Below, one piece after another: positions 41,007 through 50,906 of a stretch of 64,000 nucleotides of DNA (position 1 is its first letter; each line of letters begins with the position of its first letter). The notes beneath the pieces are model-generated. The model saw only the letters and a program-made list of their open reading frames with translations. It did no database searches and had not been told where the DNA came from. The stretch is from NCBI GenBank assembly GCA_965231905.1, contig CBDDOO010000001.1, forward strand, positions 1,240,001-1,304,000, in the 5' to 3' direction. Source of the DNA: G963663315 sp965231905. Its GTDB lineage: Bacteria; Pseudomonadota; Gammaproteobacteria; Arenicellales; Poriferihabitantaceae. The position numbers and the translations under genes were made by a program.

Positions 41007-42868
41007 GGTGACGGGTGGGGCGGGGGAGCCAGGAAGCCGCCGGATTGTCTGGCCCATAGCTCTGCATACAAACCCTTGTTCGCCAGCAGTTGATCATGGT
41101 TACCTTGCTCGATTATTTTACCGGCATCCATGATGATCAACCGATCCATTTGCGCAATAGTCGATAATCGGTGGGCAATCGCAATTACCGTTTTACCTTT
41201 CATCAGTTGGTACAGGCTTCCCTGGATCGCCGCTTCGACTTCGGAATCAAGGGCGCTGGTCGCTTCGTCCAGAATCAATATGGGCGCGTTTTTCAGGATC
41301 ACGCGGGCAATGGATATTCTCTGCCTTTGTCCGCCGGAGAGTTTTACGCCGCGTTCACCGACATGCGCCTGATAGCCCCGGCGGCCTTCCTGATCTTCGA
41401 GATCCGGAATAAATTCATGGGCCTTGGCTTGTCTGGCCGCTGCAACCACACTATCCATGGTTGCATAACCGTTTCCGTACCGGATGTTTTCATATACCGA
41501 GCGATGCAGCAGGGAAGTGTCCTGGGTGACCATGCCAATGTTGGCCCGCAGGCTGTCCTGCGTCACGCTGTTGATATCCTGTCCGTCAATCATGATCTGG
41601 CCCTCTTGCAGTTCATAGAACCGAAGCAATACACTGACCAGAGTTGATTTGCCGGAGCCGGAGCGCCCGACCACGCCAATCTTCTCTCCGCCCTTGACAT
41701 TGAGACACAGATTTTCGATAACCCCTCTTTCGCCGTCGCTTTTACCGTAGTTGAATGCAATGTTCCGGTATTCGATATTGCCTTCGGAAACCCTGAGTTC
41801 TTTCGCCCCCGTGTCATCGACAATATCAATTTCGTTTGAAATGGTTTCAATTCCGTCCTGCACTACGCCGATATTCTCGAACAGGTTCCAGATTTCCCAG
41901 AGTATCCATTGCGACATGCCCTGAAGTCGAAGTACCAGCCCGATGGCGAAAGCGATCGCCCCCGGAGAAACCGCGTTGTCATACCACAGCCAGATCGAAT
42001 TGGCGCCGACGCTGAACAATAAAAGAGAATTCAGCGCCGTCAGGTACACGGAAAGACGGGTAGACAAGCGCATCATTTCATACACTGGAACCAGGAATTT
42101 CTGCATTCCCTCCCTGGCATACTCGTCCTCATAGTTGGCATGAGCAAACATTTTGACGGTCGTGATATTGGTATAGCTGTCAACCACCCGGCCCGTTACC
42201 ATCGAACGCGCTTCGGCCTGATCCATCGAAGCCTGCCGCAGCTTCGGTATGAAATACCACAACACCGCCACATACCCGGCCAGCCATCCGATCATCGGCA
42301 AAGTCAATCGTATGTCGCTGGCCGCAAACAGAATCAGCGCGCCGGTAAAATAGACCGAAACATAGACCAGAACCTCGGTGATCTGGATGATCACATCCCT
42401 GACCCCCAGAGAGGTCTGCATCATCTTTGCGGCCACTCTTCCGGCGAAATCATCCTGGAAAAACCGGACACTCTGCTTGAGCAGATAGCGATGGGTCTGC
42501 CATCGGGTTCGCATCGCGAAATTCCCCAGCAGACCCTGGTGGATAATGACCTCGTAAAACAGTTTTAACGTCGGCATGATTACGAGGATAATCACGCTGA
42601 TGGTGATCATCTGGAATTTATGAAGTTCCCAGAAAGTGTCGCGGCTGGTCCCGGCCAGCCAATCAACCAGATTGCCGACAAATGAAAATAACCAGACCTC
42701 GATCAGCGCCACCAGGGCAGACAGGATCGAACCGACCAGAATAAGCTGCCAGAAGGGCTTCGCGTAGTGACCGAGGAATCCGAACAGTGTGCCCGGAGGT
42801 TTGACGGGGACGCGCTCCGGGAAAGGGGTTCTGTATTTCTCGAACCAGGTGAATAATGTATCAATCAA
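41003..42868 (-). CDS. ABC transporter, fused permease-ATPase (exporter type)
   Basis: 621 residues. Six-helix membrane domain (about 30-340) followed by an ATPase domain: Walker A GRSGSGKSTLVSVLLRFY, signature LSGGQRQRISIARVILKNAP and Walker B ILILDEATSALDSEVEAAIQ. MsbA/MdlB-like half transporter that should act as a dimer; substrate unknown. The last residues (FLAPPPHPSP) and the stop come from, or lie against, the palindromic repeat at 40981-41006, so the original C-terminus may have been replaced. Confidence 0.92.
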   Translation of the reverse strand: MIDTLFTWFEKYRTPFPERVPVKPPGTLFGFLGHYAKPFWQLILVGSILSALVALIEVWLFSFVGNLVDWLAGTSRDTFWELHKFQMITISVIILVIMPTLKLFYEVIIHQGLLGNFAMRTRWQTHRYLLKQSVRFFQDDFAGRVAAKMMQTSLGVRDVIIQITEVLVYVSVYFTGALILFAASDIRLTLPMIGWLAGYVAVLWYFIPKLRQASMDQAEARSMVTGRVVDSYTNITTVKMFAHANYEDEYAREGMQKFLVPVYEMMRLSTRLSVYLTALNSLLLFSVGANSIWLWYDNAVSPGAIAFAIGLVLRLQGMSQWILWEIWNLFENIGVVQDGIETISNEIDIVDDTGAKELRVSEGNIEYRNIAFNYGKSDGERGVIENLCLNVKGGEKIGVVGRSGSGKSTLVSVLLRFYELQEGQIMIDGQDINSVTQDSLRANIGMVTQDTSLLHRSVYENIRYGNGYATMDSVVAAARQAKAHEFIPDLEDQEGRRGYQAHVGERGVKLSGGQRQRISIARVILKNAPILILDEATSALDSEVEAAIQGSLYQLMKGKTVIAIAHRLSTIAQMDRLIIMDAGKIIEQGNHDQLLANKGLYAELWARQSGGFLAPPPHPSP

Positions 42869-43045
42869 ACCTTAAGTTTCCATAGTGTCGAATCAATACG
42901 GCGTTTTATCATAAGAATGCGTGTTTCGCACGGTAACCGCACGGTAACCGGCTCCGTATCCGGCAGATTGCGATATACTCGGGAGCCGGTCCAATCCAGT
43001 TCAAATATGCCACTTCTGAATGATCGAAAACGTGAAGGTATCGGG

Positions 43046-43684
43046 ATGACCTCGATGCGTACCAGAAAGCGATTGATAGATCGTATCCGTACCCGGGGAA
43101 TTAAAAACGAGCGGGCGCTCGAGGCCATGATGAATACGCCTCGCCATCTTTTCATGGATGAGGCGCTGTCCCACAGGGCTTATGAAGACACCGCATTGCC
43201 AATCGGGGAAAAGCAGACGATCTCACAACCCTATATCGTGGCGTTGATGACTGAGTTGATCATGGAAGGTCCGTTGCCCGTCAAAAAAGCGCTGGAGATC
43301 GGTACCGGATGCGGTTACCAGACCGCTATCCTGTCTCAGTTGGTGAACTGGGTATTCACCATTGAGCGAATCGCGTCCCTGCAAACCGGAACCAGACAGC
43401 GACTGATGGAACTCGGTTATCACAATATCAGTTATCTGAACGGGGATGGTTATCTGGGTTGGGAAAGCAACCGGCCATTTGATAGAATTATTGTCACTGC
43501 GGCGCCGCAAATCGTTCCCCGGACATTATTCGACCAGCTCGCGCCCGGAGGCAGGCTGGTGATTCCGGTGGGGGGTGAAGAAAGCCAGAGACTCAGAATT
43601 ATTACCCGTACTGAATCCGGTTTTGATGAGCAACAGCGGGAAGCGGTTCGCTTTGTTCCGATGCTGAAAGGCAGGAAAACGTAA
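43046..43684 (+). CDS. pcm: Protein-L-isoaspartate O-methyltransferase
   Basis: 212 residues from ATG 43046 (MTSMRTRKRLIDRIRTRGIK), preceded by GAAGG; the frame is open back to 42917, but upstream codons look non-coding. SAM motif EIGTGCGYQTAILSQL, substrate motif ALPIGEKQTISQPYIVALMT, and DRIIVTAAP. Repairs isoaspartyl residues in aged proteins. Heads pcm-yqaA-nlpD as in other gammaproteobacteria; surE is not next to it. Confidence 0.93.
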   Translation: MTSMRTRKRLIDRIRTRGIKNERALEAMMNTPRHLFMDEALSHRAYEDTALPIGEKQTISQPYIVALMTELIMEGPLPVKKALEIGTGCGYQTAILSQLVNWVFTIERIASLQTGTRQRLMELGYHNISYLNGDGYLGWESNRPFDRIIVTAAPQIVPRTLFDQLAPGGRLVIPVGGEESQRLRIITRTESGFDEQQREAVRFVPMLKGRKT

Positions 43685-44269
43685 GTGAAAATCTTTACCC
43701 CACTGTATGACAAGGTAATGAAGTGGTCGAAGTCCCGCCATGCGGAAAAATATCTGTGCGGGGTCAGTTTTGTCGAATCCTCCTTCTTCCCGGTTCCGAC
43801 TTCCTTGATGCTGGCGCCGATGGTCCTGGCTCGACCGGAGCGGGCCTGGCGACTGGCGTTCATTTCCACCATGACTTCCGTGGCCGGCGGCGTATTCGGT
43901 TATCTGATCGGTTATTTCCTGTTTGATCAGGTCGGCAATCCTGTTATTGAGTTTTATCATCTTGATGAAGAGTTTATAAAAATAAAGGACTGGTTCGATC
44001 AGTATGGCGTCTGGCTGGTATTCCTTGCCGGAATCACCCCGATCCCGTATAAGCTGTTCACCATTACGGCGGGGGTATTAAGCCTTGCGTTAGTCCCGTT
44101 TATACTGGCTTCTCTGGTTGGGCGGGCATCCCAGTTTTTTCTGGTCAGCGGGTTGATCCGGTGGGGCGGGGCGAGGATAACCGTCGTAATTGATCAGTGG
44201 ATTGAGTGGATCGGCTGGAGCGCGCTGGTATTGGCGGCGGTTGTTTTTATGGTTACAGAATTATTATGA
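43685..44269 (+). CDS. yqaA: YqaA-family (DedA-like, VTT domain) membrane protein
   Basis: 194 residues from GTG 43685. Four to five hydrophobic segments; conserved LCGVSFVESSFFPVPTSLML near the N-terminus and FLAGITPIPYKLFTITAGVL later, the paired re-entrant motif of the VTT/DedA group. DedA proteins recycle lipid carriers in envelope synthesis; YqaA itself is uncharacterised to my knowledge. Lies between pcm and nlpD, overlapping the nlpD start. Confidence 0.88.
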   Translation: MKIFTPLYDKVMKWSKSRHAEKYLCGVSFVESSFFPVPTSLMLAPMVLARPERAWRLAFISTMTSVAGGVFGYLIGYFLFDQVGNPVIEFYHLDEEFIKIKDWFDQYGVWLVFLAGITPIPYKLFTITAGVLSLALVPFILASLVGRASQFFLVSGLIRWGGARITVVIDQWIEWIGWSALVLAAVVFMVTELL

Positions 44270-45015
44270 GAACGTATTTTATCTGTGGTTTCTTGGGGTT
44301 GCTGCTTGCGGGATGCGCAATGGAGCCTGTCCCGATTCCCGTGATCAACAAATCACCGGATCGGAATATCCCGAAAGCATACGAGGTAAAACCGGGTGAT
44401 TCGATTTATAAAATCGCGTGGGCGTTTGGTGTTGATTTCCTGGACATCGCCAAATTCAGTAACCTGAAAAAGCCCTACGAACTAAAGCCCGATCAAATCG
44501 TCTATCTGCAAAAACGCGAGGTCAGGGTGATCGCTCTGGACGATGACGAACAGCCCCGGCCGGTTATTGCCAGGAAACTGCCGGCAAAGAAACCCGCGCC
44601 TCAACCGGCCGCCCCGACCGAAGCGCCGCCATCCGTTTCCTTTACCGATTCTCCAACCGAATGGAACTGGCCGGCGGAGGGTCAGCTGATCGGGAAATAC
44701 TCTATTGATCAGGGTAATAAAGGTATCCAGATCGCGGGAGCCGAGGGCAGTCCGGTCAAAGCCACCGCAGCCGGAGAGGTCGTCTATGCAGGCCAGGGTT
44801 TAAGAGGATACGGCAATCTGGTTATCCTGAAACATTCGCCCGAGTTTCTCAGCGCCTATGCTCACAATCAGCAAATTCTGGTGCGCGAAGGGCAGACTGT
44901 TCAGACGAATCAGCAAATCGCCACGATGGGCAGTAGCGGGGCACAATCAACCATGCTACATTTCGAGTTACGCAAGAATGGTCAACCGGTCAACCCGATG
45001 AGCTATCTCAAGTAA
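44266..45015 (+). CDS. nlpD: NlpD-like lipoprotein, LysM plus degenerate M23 domain
   Basis: 249 residues from ATG 44266 (overlaps the yqaA stop). Signal peptide MRTYFICGFLGLLLAGC with lipobox LAGC. LysM domain YEVKPGDSIYKIAWAFGVDF (about 42-87), Pro/Ala linker, then a LytM/M23 domain (about 145-248). The first zinc motif is NKGIQIAG, without the usual His and Asp, although the late LHFEL is kept, so the domain is probably non-catalytic and acts like E. coli NlpD, activating the amidase AmiC at division. rpoS, the usual next gene, is absent. Confidence 0.92.
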   Translation: MRTYFICGFLGLLLAGCAMEPVPIPVINKSPDRNIPKAYEVKPGDSIYKIAWAFGVDFLDIAKFSNLKKPYELKPDQIVYLQKREVRVIALDDDEQPRPVIARKLPAKKPAPQPAAPTEAPPSVSFTDSPTEWNWPAEGQLIGKYSIDQGNKGIQIAGAEGSPVKATAAGEVVYAGQGLRGYGNLVILKHSPEFLSAYAHNQQILVREGQTVQTNQQIATMGSSGAQSTMLHFELRKNGQPVNPMSYLK

Positions 45016-45037
45016 CCTGAACACAATCACAATCTCC

Positions 45038-46054
45038 ATGGACTTGCCATCTGCAAATCGTAAACTGGCCGCCGGGCAGAATCTGGGCCGTGATCAAATG
45101 CGCGCGGTCATGACCCTGATTATGTCGGGCAAGGCCACCGATGCGCAAATTGGCTCTTTCCTTACAGCGCTGATGATAAAGGGCGAAACCGTCGATGAGA
45201 TTACGGGAGCCGCAACCATCATGCGGGACCTGTCCGAAAAAGTATCGGTCCGGTCCGACAAAATAGTGGATAGCGCAGGTACAGGGGGCGACGGCGCCGG
45301 GTTGTTCAATGTCTCTACCGCGAGCGCTCTGGTCGCCTGTGCGGCCGGCGCTACGGTTGCGAAACATGGAAACCGGGCTGCCACCGGCAATTCCGGCAGC
45401 GCCGACGCGCTGGAGGCGGCCGGCGTCAATATCACTATTTCTCCCGAACAGGTCGGCCACTGTATTGATCAATGCGGGGTCGGTTTCCTGTTTGCTCCGT
45501 CCCATCATTCAGCCATGCGTTTCGCCATCGGCCCGAGGAAGGAAATCGGGATTCGAACCATTTTTAATTTGCTCGGGCCGCTTACCAATCCAGCCAATGC
45601 CCGCTATCAGCTCGCGGGCGTGTTCAGCCAGGATTGGGTCAGGCCGATGGCGGAAGTTTACGCGGAACTGGGCAGCATTCACACGTTGGTGGTCAGCTCG
45701 GATGATGGGCTGGATGAAATTTCGATTGCCGCCAGCACCCGGGTCGCCGAATTCAGGGACGGTTCTTTCAGTGAGTACGAAATCAGCCCCGAGCAATTCG
45801 GCGTTCAAAGATCCAGCCTTGACGCCATCACCGTTGCAGATTCCGGGCAGAGCCTGAATCTGATTCGGCAGGCGTTAAGTGGGCAGAAAGGACCGGCTTT
45901 CGACATGGTGGCGCTCAACTCCGGGGCTACGATTTATGCCGCAGACCTGGCAGACTCCATGCTCGACGGGGTGGATCAGGCGCGCGCGATTCTGTCAAGC
46001 GGGGCAGGGCTGGACAAGCTCACCCGGCTGATCAGGATTTCAAACTCTTTTTAA
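45038..46054 (+). CDS. trpD: Anthranilate phosphoribosyltransferase
   Basis: 338 residues. Adds phosphoribose from PRPP to anthranilate in tryptophan synthesis. Typical segments: IVDSAGTGGDGAGLFNVSTA, AKHGNRAATGNSGSADALEA, FLFAPSHHSAMRFAIGPRKE and GLDEISIA. It stands without trpE, trpG or trpC here, while trpBA lie 4 kb away on the other strand. Confidence 0.96.
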   Translation: MDLPSANRKLAAGQNLGRDQMRAVMTLIMSGKATDAQIGSFLTALMIKGETVDEITGAATIMRDLSEKVSVRSDKIVDSAGTGGDGAGLFNVSTASALVACAAGATVAKHGNRAATGNSGSADALEAAGVNITISPEQVGHCIDQCGVGFLFAPSHHSAMRFAIGPRKEIGIRTIFNLLGPLTNPANARYQLAGVFSQDWVRPMAEVYAELGSIHTLVVSSDDGLDEISIAASTRVAEFRDGSFSEYEISPEQFGVQRSSLDAITVADSGQSLNLIRQALSGQKGPAFDMVALNSGATIYAADLADSMLDGVDQARAILSSGAGLDKLTRLIRISNSF

Positions 46055-46093
46055 TGGTCTGTTTGGCTATGAGTCCTGTCATTTTACACCGTC

Positions 46094-46867
46094 ATGCTCC
46101 CTGAAAGTGAACCGCCCCCGTTTGAAGTCAGGAATCCCCAGGGGGCCGCTCCGATATTGATCGCCTGCGATCATGCCGGGAACCGGATCCCGGAATACCT
46201 TGAAAACCTGGGTTTGCGAGACGACCGGCTGGAGACGCATATTGCCCTGGATGTCGGCGCAAGACAAGTGGCCATACAGTTGTCCGGGTTGTTTGACGCG
46301 CCGCTGATCCTGTCCCGGTATTCGAGGCTGGTGGTTGACCTGAATCGGCGCCTTGACGACCCGACCCTGATTGTCGATGAATCGGACCATGTTCCCGTTC
46401 CGGGTAACCGGAATCTTGGAGACGCGGACCGGCAGCGGCGTATTGATCAGTTTTTTCACCCGTACCATAACCAATACAGCGCCCTGGTCAGCCGTATGAT
46501 CGAGAAGCATCCAGACCCGGTCATTATCTCCGTACACAGTTTTACGCCTTGCATGGATGGCTTCCGCCGACCCTGGCATTTTGGAGTGCTTCATGACGAG
46601 GACGATGCTCTTGCCGGATGGTTTCTGGACGCTTTTGCAAAATTGCCGGATCGGATCATCGGAGACAACCAGCCCTATCACTACGGCTATCCCCCCGGTT
46701 ATGCCCAACAGACTCATGCCAAAGAGCGGGGTGTCGGTATCGTCATACTGGAGATTCGCCAGGATCTGATCACCCATGCGCAGGACCAGGTCGATATTGC
46801 CAACCTGGTATACGAGGTGACGCATTCAGCCATCCATCGGCGCCTGAATCAGTTACAATACGGCTGA
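46094..46867 (+). CDS. N-formylglutamate amidohydrolase family protein
   Basis: 257 residues. Family motifs ILIACDHAGNRIPEYLENLG, SRLVVDLNR, VHSFTPCMDG and GVGIVILEIRQDLI. The family hydrolyses N-formylglutamate (histidine breakdown) or related N-acyl amino acids; no hut genes are nearby, so the substrate is open. Lies between trpD and aroC on the same strand. Confidence 0.85.
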   Translation: MLPESEPPPFEVRNPQGAAPILIACDHAGNRIPEYLENLGLRDDRLETHIALDVGARQVAIQLSGLFDAPLILSRYSRLVVDLNRRLDDPTLIVDESDHVPVPGNRNLGDADRQRRIDQFFHPYHNQYSALVSRMIEKHPDPVIISVHSFTPCMDGFRRPWHFGVLHDEDDALAGWFLDAFAKLPDRIIGDNQPYHYGYPPGYAQQTHAKERGVGIVILEIRQDLITHAQDQVDIANLVYEVTHSAIHRRLNQLQYG

Positions 46868-46892
46868 TAATCAACCTTGTATCTCAGTTGAA

Positions 46893-47954
46893 GTGTCTGG
46901 AAACAGCTTCGGAAAATTATTTACCCTGACCACGTTTGGTGAAAGTCACGGCCCTGCGCTCGGCGCTGTCGTCGATGGCTGCCCTCCCGGAATGGCCTTG
47001 TCCGGGGAAGATTTGCAAAAGGACCTGGATCGCAGAAAACCGGGGAAATCGAAGTTTACAACCCAGAGAAAGGAAAGTGATCGGGTCGAGATATTATCCG
47101 GGGTGTTTGAAGGAAAAACCACCGGCACACCGATTGGTCTTTTGATCCATAACCAGGATCAGCGCTCACGGGATTATGAGAAAATCAAGGATCGTTTCCG
47201 CCCCGGTCATGCCGATTTCACCTATACCCGCAAATACGGGTTCCGTGATTATCGCGGTGGCGGGCGGTCCTCAGCGCGGGAAACCACGATGCGGGTCGCC
47301 GCCGGAGGGATTGCGAAGAAATATCTGTCGGAAACCTGCGACATCGCGATCAGGGGATGCGTCTATCAGGTCGGAAATATCAGGATCGGGATCAACAACT
47401 GGGATGAAGTAGAGAGCAATCCCTTCTTCGCTGGCGACGCCAGCCGGATCCCGGACCTCGAAAGATTGATCAACCAGACCCGGAAGGCCGGAGACTCGGT
47501 CGGCGCCGGGGTTTATGTTGAAGCGACCGGTATGCCGGTTGGACTGGGGGAGCCGGTCTTTGATCGACTGGATGCAGACATTGCCAGGGCGATGATCAGT
47601 ATCAACGCGGCAAAAGGGGTGGAGATCGGGGCGGGTTTTGACGCGGTCAGTCAACGCGGTTCAGAACATCGTGATCCGATAACGCCCGAAGGCTTCCGGT
47701 CGAATCACTCAGGAGGCGTGCTTGGGGGCATTTCCAGCGGACAGGATATCAGGGTCCGGATCGCGTTCAAGCCGACTTCCAGCATTCAGGCGCCCGGAGA
47801 GACCGTCAACCTGGAGAATCAACCGGTTGATGTCGTCACCACCGGGCGTCATGACCCCTGTGTCGGGATACGCGCGGTTCCGATTGCAGAAGCCATGCTG
47901 GCATTGGTACTGATGGATCATGTACTGCGGGACCGGGCGCAGAATATTCGATAA
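46893..47954 (+). CDS. aroC: Chorismate synthase
   Basis: 353 residues from GTG 46893. Last step of the shikimate pathway, EPSP to chorismate, using reduced FMN. Signatures: TFGESHGPALGAVVDGCPPG, RRKPGKSKFTTQRKESDRVE and FRDYRGGGRSSARETTMRVA. Clustered with trpD and leuCD, giving a small aromatic and branched-chain amino-acid group. Confidence 0.97.
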   Translation: MSGNSFGKLFTLTTFGESHGPALGAVVDGCPPGMALSGEDLQKDLDRRKPGKSKFTTQRKESDRVEILSGVFEGKTTGTPIGLLIHNQDQRSRDYEKIKDRFRPGHADFTYTRKYGFRDYRGGGRSSARETTMRVAAGGIAKKYLSETCDIAIRGCVYQVGNIRIGINNWDEVESNPFFAGDASRIPDLERLINQTRKAGDSVGAGVYVEATGMPVGLGEPVFDRLDADIARAMISINAAKGVEIGAGFDAVSQRGSEHRDPITPEGFRSNHSGGVLGGISSGQDIRVRIAFKPTSSIQAPGETVNLENQPVDVVTTGRHDPCVGIRAVPIAEAMLALVLMDHVLRDRAQNIR

Positions 47955-47985
47955 TTTGTAAACAACCGATAAATGGATACATAAA

Positions 47986-49389
47986 ATGACTCCTGGAACT
48001 TTATACGACAAACTGTGGGAACAACATGTGGTTCACACCGAAGACAGCGGCGCGGCATTAATCTATATTGATCGTCATCTCGTCCACGAAGTTACTTCTC
48101 CACAGGCATTCGAGGGTCTGCATCTGGCAGGGCGCAAACCCTGGCGCGTCAGTTCCATGATTGCGGTACCCGATCACAATGTGCCCACGACTACCGATAG
48201 TCAGGAGGTGGATGATCCGGTTTCCCGAATCCAGATTGCCACACTGGACCAGAACTGCCATCATTTCGGCATTACCGAATTTGGCATGTCGGATCCACGT
48301 CAGGGGATCGTACATGTGATCGGCCCTGAACAGGGGGCGACATTGCCAGGCATGACCATTGTCTGCGGTGATTCTCATACCTCGACGCATGGCGCTTTCG
48401 GCGCGCTGGCATTCGGCATCGGCACGTCGGAAGTCGAGCATGTGATGGCGACCCAGTGCCTGATCACCAGAAAATCAAAGAATATGAAAGTCGTTCTGGA
48501 CGGGAATTTACGGAAAGGGGTTACCGCCAAGGATATAGCGCTGGCCGTTATCGGTGAAATCGGTACCGCGGGTGGAACCGGGCATGCCATTGAGTTTATG
48601 GGGACTGCCATCACCGGACTGAGTATGGAAGGCAGGATGACGGTATGCAACATGGCGATTGAGGCGGGAGCGCGGTCAGGAATGATCGCGGTCGATCAGA
48701 CAACCATTGATTATCTTAAAGGGCGCCCCTATGCGCCAACCGGCGATCTCTGGGAGCAGGCCGCAGCCGGCTGGATGAATCTGCACAGTGACGAGGGCGC
48801 CGATTTTGATACTGAAGTTTATATGGATGCTTCTGCGATTCCTCCCCAGGTGACCTGGGGCACCTCCCCCGAGATGGTGGTGAGTATTGATGACTCGGTC
48901 CCGGACCCGCGGGACGAACCGGATCCGGTGAAAAAGGAGGGAATGGAAAACGCGCTCACTTATATGGGATTGTCCGCGGGTACTCCGATTGCGGAAATAG
49001 ATCTGGACCTGGTGTTCATCGGGTCTTGCACCAATAGCCGGATCGAAGACTTGAGGGAGGCCGCTACCGTTGTCAACGGCCGGAAAGTCGCAAATAATAT
49101 CAAACAGGCTCTGGTCGTACCGGGTTCCGGCTTGATCAAGTCCCAGGCTGAATCGGAAGGCTTGCACCAGATTTTTATAGATGCCGGATTCGAGTGGAGG
49201 AATCCCGGTTGTTCGATGTGTCTGGCGATGAACGCGGATCGCTTAAAGCCCGGCGAGCGCTGCGCTTCGACCTCCAACAGGAATTTCGAAGGGCGCCAGG
49301 GGCAGGGGGGGCGCACCCATCTTGTCTCTCCCGCAATGGCGGCGGCGGCGGCCGTTACAGGTCATTTCACCGACCCGGAGAGATTATGA
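47986..49389 (+). CDS. leuC: 3-isopropylmalate dehydratase large subunit
   Basis: 467 residues. Aconitase-family [4Fe-4S] enzyme that isomerises 2- to 3-isopropylmalate with LeuD. Cluster cysteines lie in FIGSCTNSRIEDLREAA and WRNPGCSMCLAMNADRL; also VCGDSHTSTHGAFGALAFGI. Stop overlaps the leuD ATG (ATGA). Confidence 0.97.
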   Translation: MTPGTLYDKLWEQHVVHTEDSGAALIYIDRHLVHEVTSPQAFEGLHLAGRKPWRVSSMIAVPDHNVPTTTDSQEVDDPVSRIQIATLDQNCHHFGITEFGMSDPRQGIVHVIGPEQGATLPGMTIVCGDSHTSTHGAFGALAFGIGTSEVEHVMATQCLITRKSKNMKVVLDGNLRKGVTAKDIALAVIGEIGTAGGTGHAIEFMGTAITGLSMEGRMTVCNMAIEAGARSGMIAVDQTTIDYLKGRPYAPTGDLWEQAAAGWMNLHSDEGADFDTEVYMDASAIPPQVTWGTSPEMVVSIDDSVPDPRDEPDPVKKEGMENALTYMGLSAGTPIAEIDLDLVFIGSCTNSRIEDLREAATVVNGRKVANNIKQALVVPGSGLIKSQAESEGLHQIFIDAGFEWRNPGCSMCLAMNADRLKPGERCASTSNRNFEGRQGQGGRTHLVSPAMAAAAAVTGHFTDPERL

Positions 49390-50042
49390 CAATGGAAAAA
49401 TTCACAACCCTCAATGGAATCGTCATGCCACTGGACCGCTCCAACGTGGATACGGACGCAATTATTCCGAAGCAATTTCTGAAATCCATCAAAAAAACCG
49501 GATTCGGCCCCAACCTGTTCGATGAGTGGCGTTATCTGGATCACGGCGAGCCGGGTATGGACAACCGCAAGCGCAAACTGAATCCGGATTTCATTCTGAA
49601 TCTTCCTCGATATGCGAATGCGCAAATTCTGCTCGCAAGGGAAAATTTCGGCTGTGGCTCATCCAGGGAACACGCTCCCTGGGCCCTGCTGGACTACGGA
49701 TTCAGATGTATTATCGCACCGAGCTTTGCCGATATATTCTTCAATAATTGCTTTAAGAACGGGATATTGCCGATTGTTTTTAAAGAAGAATATATAGAGA
49801 ATCTGTTTGCTCTCGTAGAAAGCCAGCCGGGATTTTCAATCCGGGTCGATCTTCCGTGTCAACTCGTTGAGTTGCCGGATGGGACGACACTTGGATTTGA
49901 GATCGAATCTGACCGTAAACACGCCCTGCTCAACGGCCTGGATGACATTGCGCTGACACTTGAGAAGGCAGACCTGATCCGGGAATACGAAACCCGCCGT
50001 AAAGACGAGGCGCCCTGGTTGTTTGAACAGGCCACAGGATAA
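49386..50042 (+). CDS. leuD: 3-isopropylmalate dehydratase small subunit
   Basis: 218 residues from ATG 49386. Swivel domain with VMPLDRSNVDTDAIIPKQFL, ENFGCGSSREHAPWAL and FADIFFNNCFKNGILP. Partner of LeuC. leuB, which normally follows, is missing; the next genes run in the opposite direction. Confidence 0.96.
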   Translation: MTMEKFTTLNGIVMPLDRSNVDTDAIIPKQFLKSIKKTGFGPNLFDEWRYLDHGEPGMDNRKRKLNPDFILNLPRYANAQILLARENFGCGSSREHAPWALLDYGFRCIIAPSFADIFFNNCFKNGILPIVFKEEYIENLFALVESQPGFSIRVDLPCQLVELPDGTTLGFEIESDRKHALLNGLDDIALTLEKADLIREYETRRKDEAPWLFEQATG

Positions 50043-50077
50043 ATACCGGAACGGGTGAATCCGTTACGATTTCGCTT

Positions 50078-50896
50078 TTATCCGGTTCCCGACGCCAGAT
50101 CGCTGACCAGGCGATGGATATCCGAGACGATCCTGTCTTTCGATCGCTCGTTTTCCAGGCCTTTCCTGATGATCTCTACCAACGCCGACCCGACCACCGA
50201 GGCATCAGCGACCGAAGCGATTTCACGGATTTGATCCCGGGTTTTAAGGCCGAATCCGACCGCTACCGGCAGGGTTGTCTGGACCCTGATCCTGCTCAAG
50301 GCGGATTTGACATCGGCGAGGGCAGCCGAACGAGTGCCGGTTATGCCGGCTATCGAAACATGATAGACAAATCCGGAACTGTTTTTCAGGATCGTCCTTA
50401 ATCGGGTCGCGTCACTGGTCGGGGTGGTCAGCCTGATCCAGTTCAGTCCGGCGGTCATGCAGGGATGACATAATTCATTGTCTTCCTCGGGCGGCAGATC
50501 CACGACAATCAAGCCGTCTACCCCCGCGCTGATCGCATCGTCAATGAACCGTTGATTACCGTAGCAATGAATCGGGTTGTAATAGCCCATCAGTATCAGC
50601 GGAGTCTCATTATTCTGTTCACGGAACTCAGCCACCATCCCCAGGGTTTTTGCCAGTGTGACGCCGTTCTCCAATGCCCGCAGGTTAGCAAGCTGTATAG
50701 CCGGCCCATCCGCCATCGGGTCTGAAAATGGCATCCCCAGTTCAATGAGGTCAGCTCCGGCGTCAGGCAGACCATTCAGGATTTTCCGGGATGTTTCCGG
50801 GTCCGGGTCGCCGGCTGTGGTGAACGTCACCAGCCCGGCCCGGCCTTCCGACTTCAATTTGGCGAATCTTTTCCGGATTCGATCAGGACTGCTCAT
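50078..50896 (-). CDS. trpA: Tryptophan synthase alpha subunit
   Basis: 272 residues from ATG 50896 (MSSPDRIRKRFAKLKSEGRA). Cleaves indole-3-glycerol phosphate to indole. Catalytic Glu in DLIELGMPFSDPMADGP and Asp in DGLIVVDLPPEE; phosphate loop region VGSALVEII. 10 nt after trpB on the minus strand and convergent with leuD. Confidence 0.96.
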   Translation of the reverse strand: MSSPDRIRKRFAKLKSEGRAGLVTFTTAGDPDPETSRKILNGLPDAGADLIELGMPFSDPMADGPAIQLANLRALENGVTLAKTLGMVAEFREQNNETPLILMGYYNPIHCYGNQRFIDDAISAGVDGLIVVDLPPEEDNELCHPCMTAGLNWIRLTTPTSDATRLRTILKNSSGFVYHVSIAGITGTRSAALADVKSALSRIRVQTTLPVAVGFGLKTRDQIREIASVADASVVGSALVEIIRKGLENERSKDRIVSDIHRLVSDLASGTG

Positions 50897-50906
50897 GTCA
50901 ATTTTC

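Noticed and set aside
50050..50065. Terminator between leuD and trpA
   Set aside because: AACGG/CCGTT gives only a 5-bp stem with no clean T-run on either strand.
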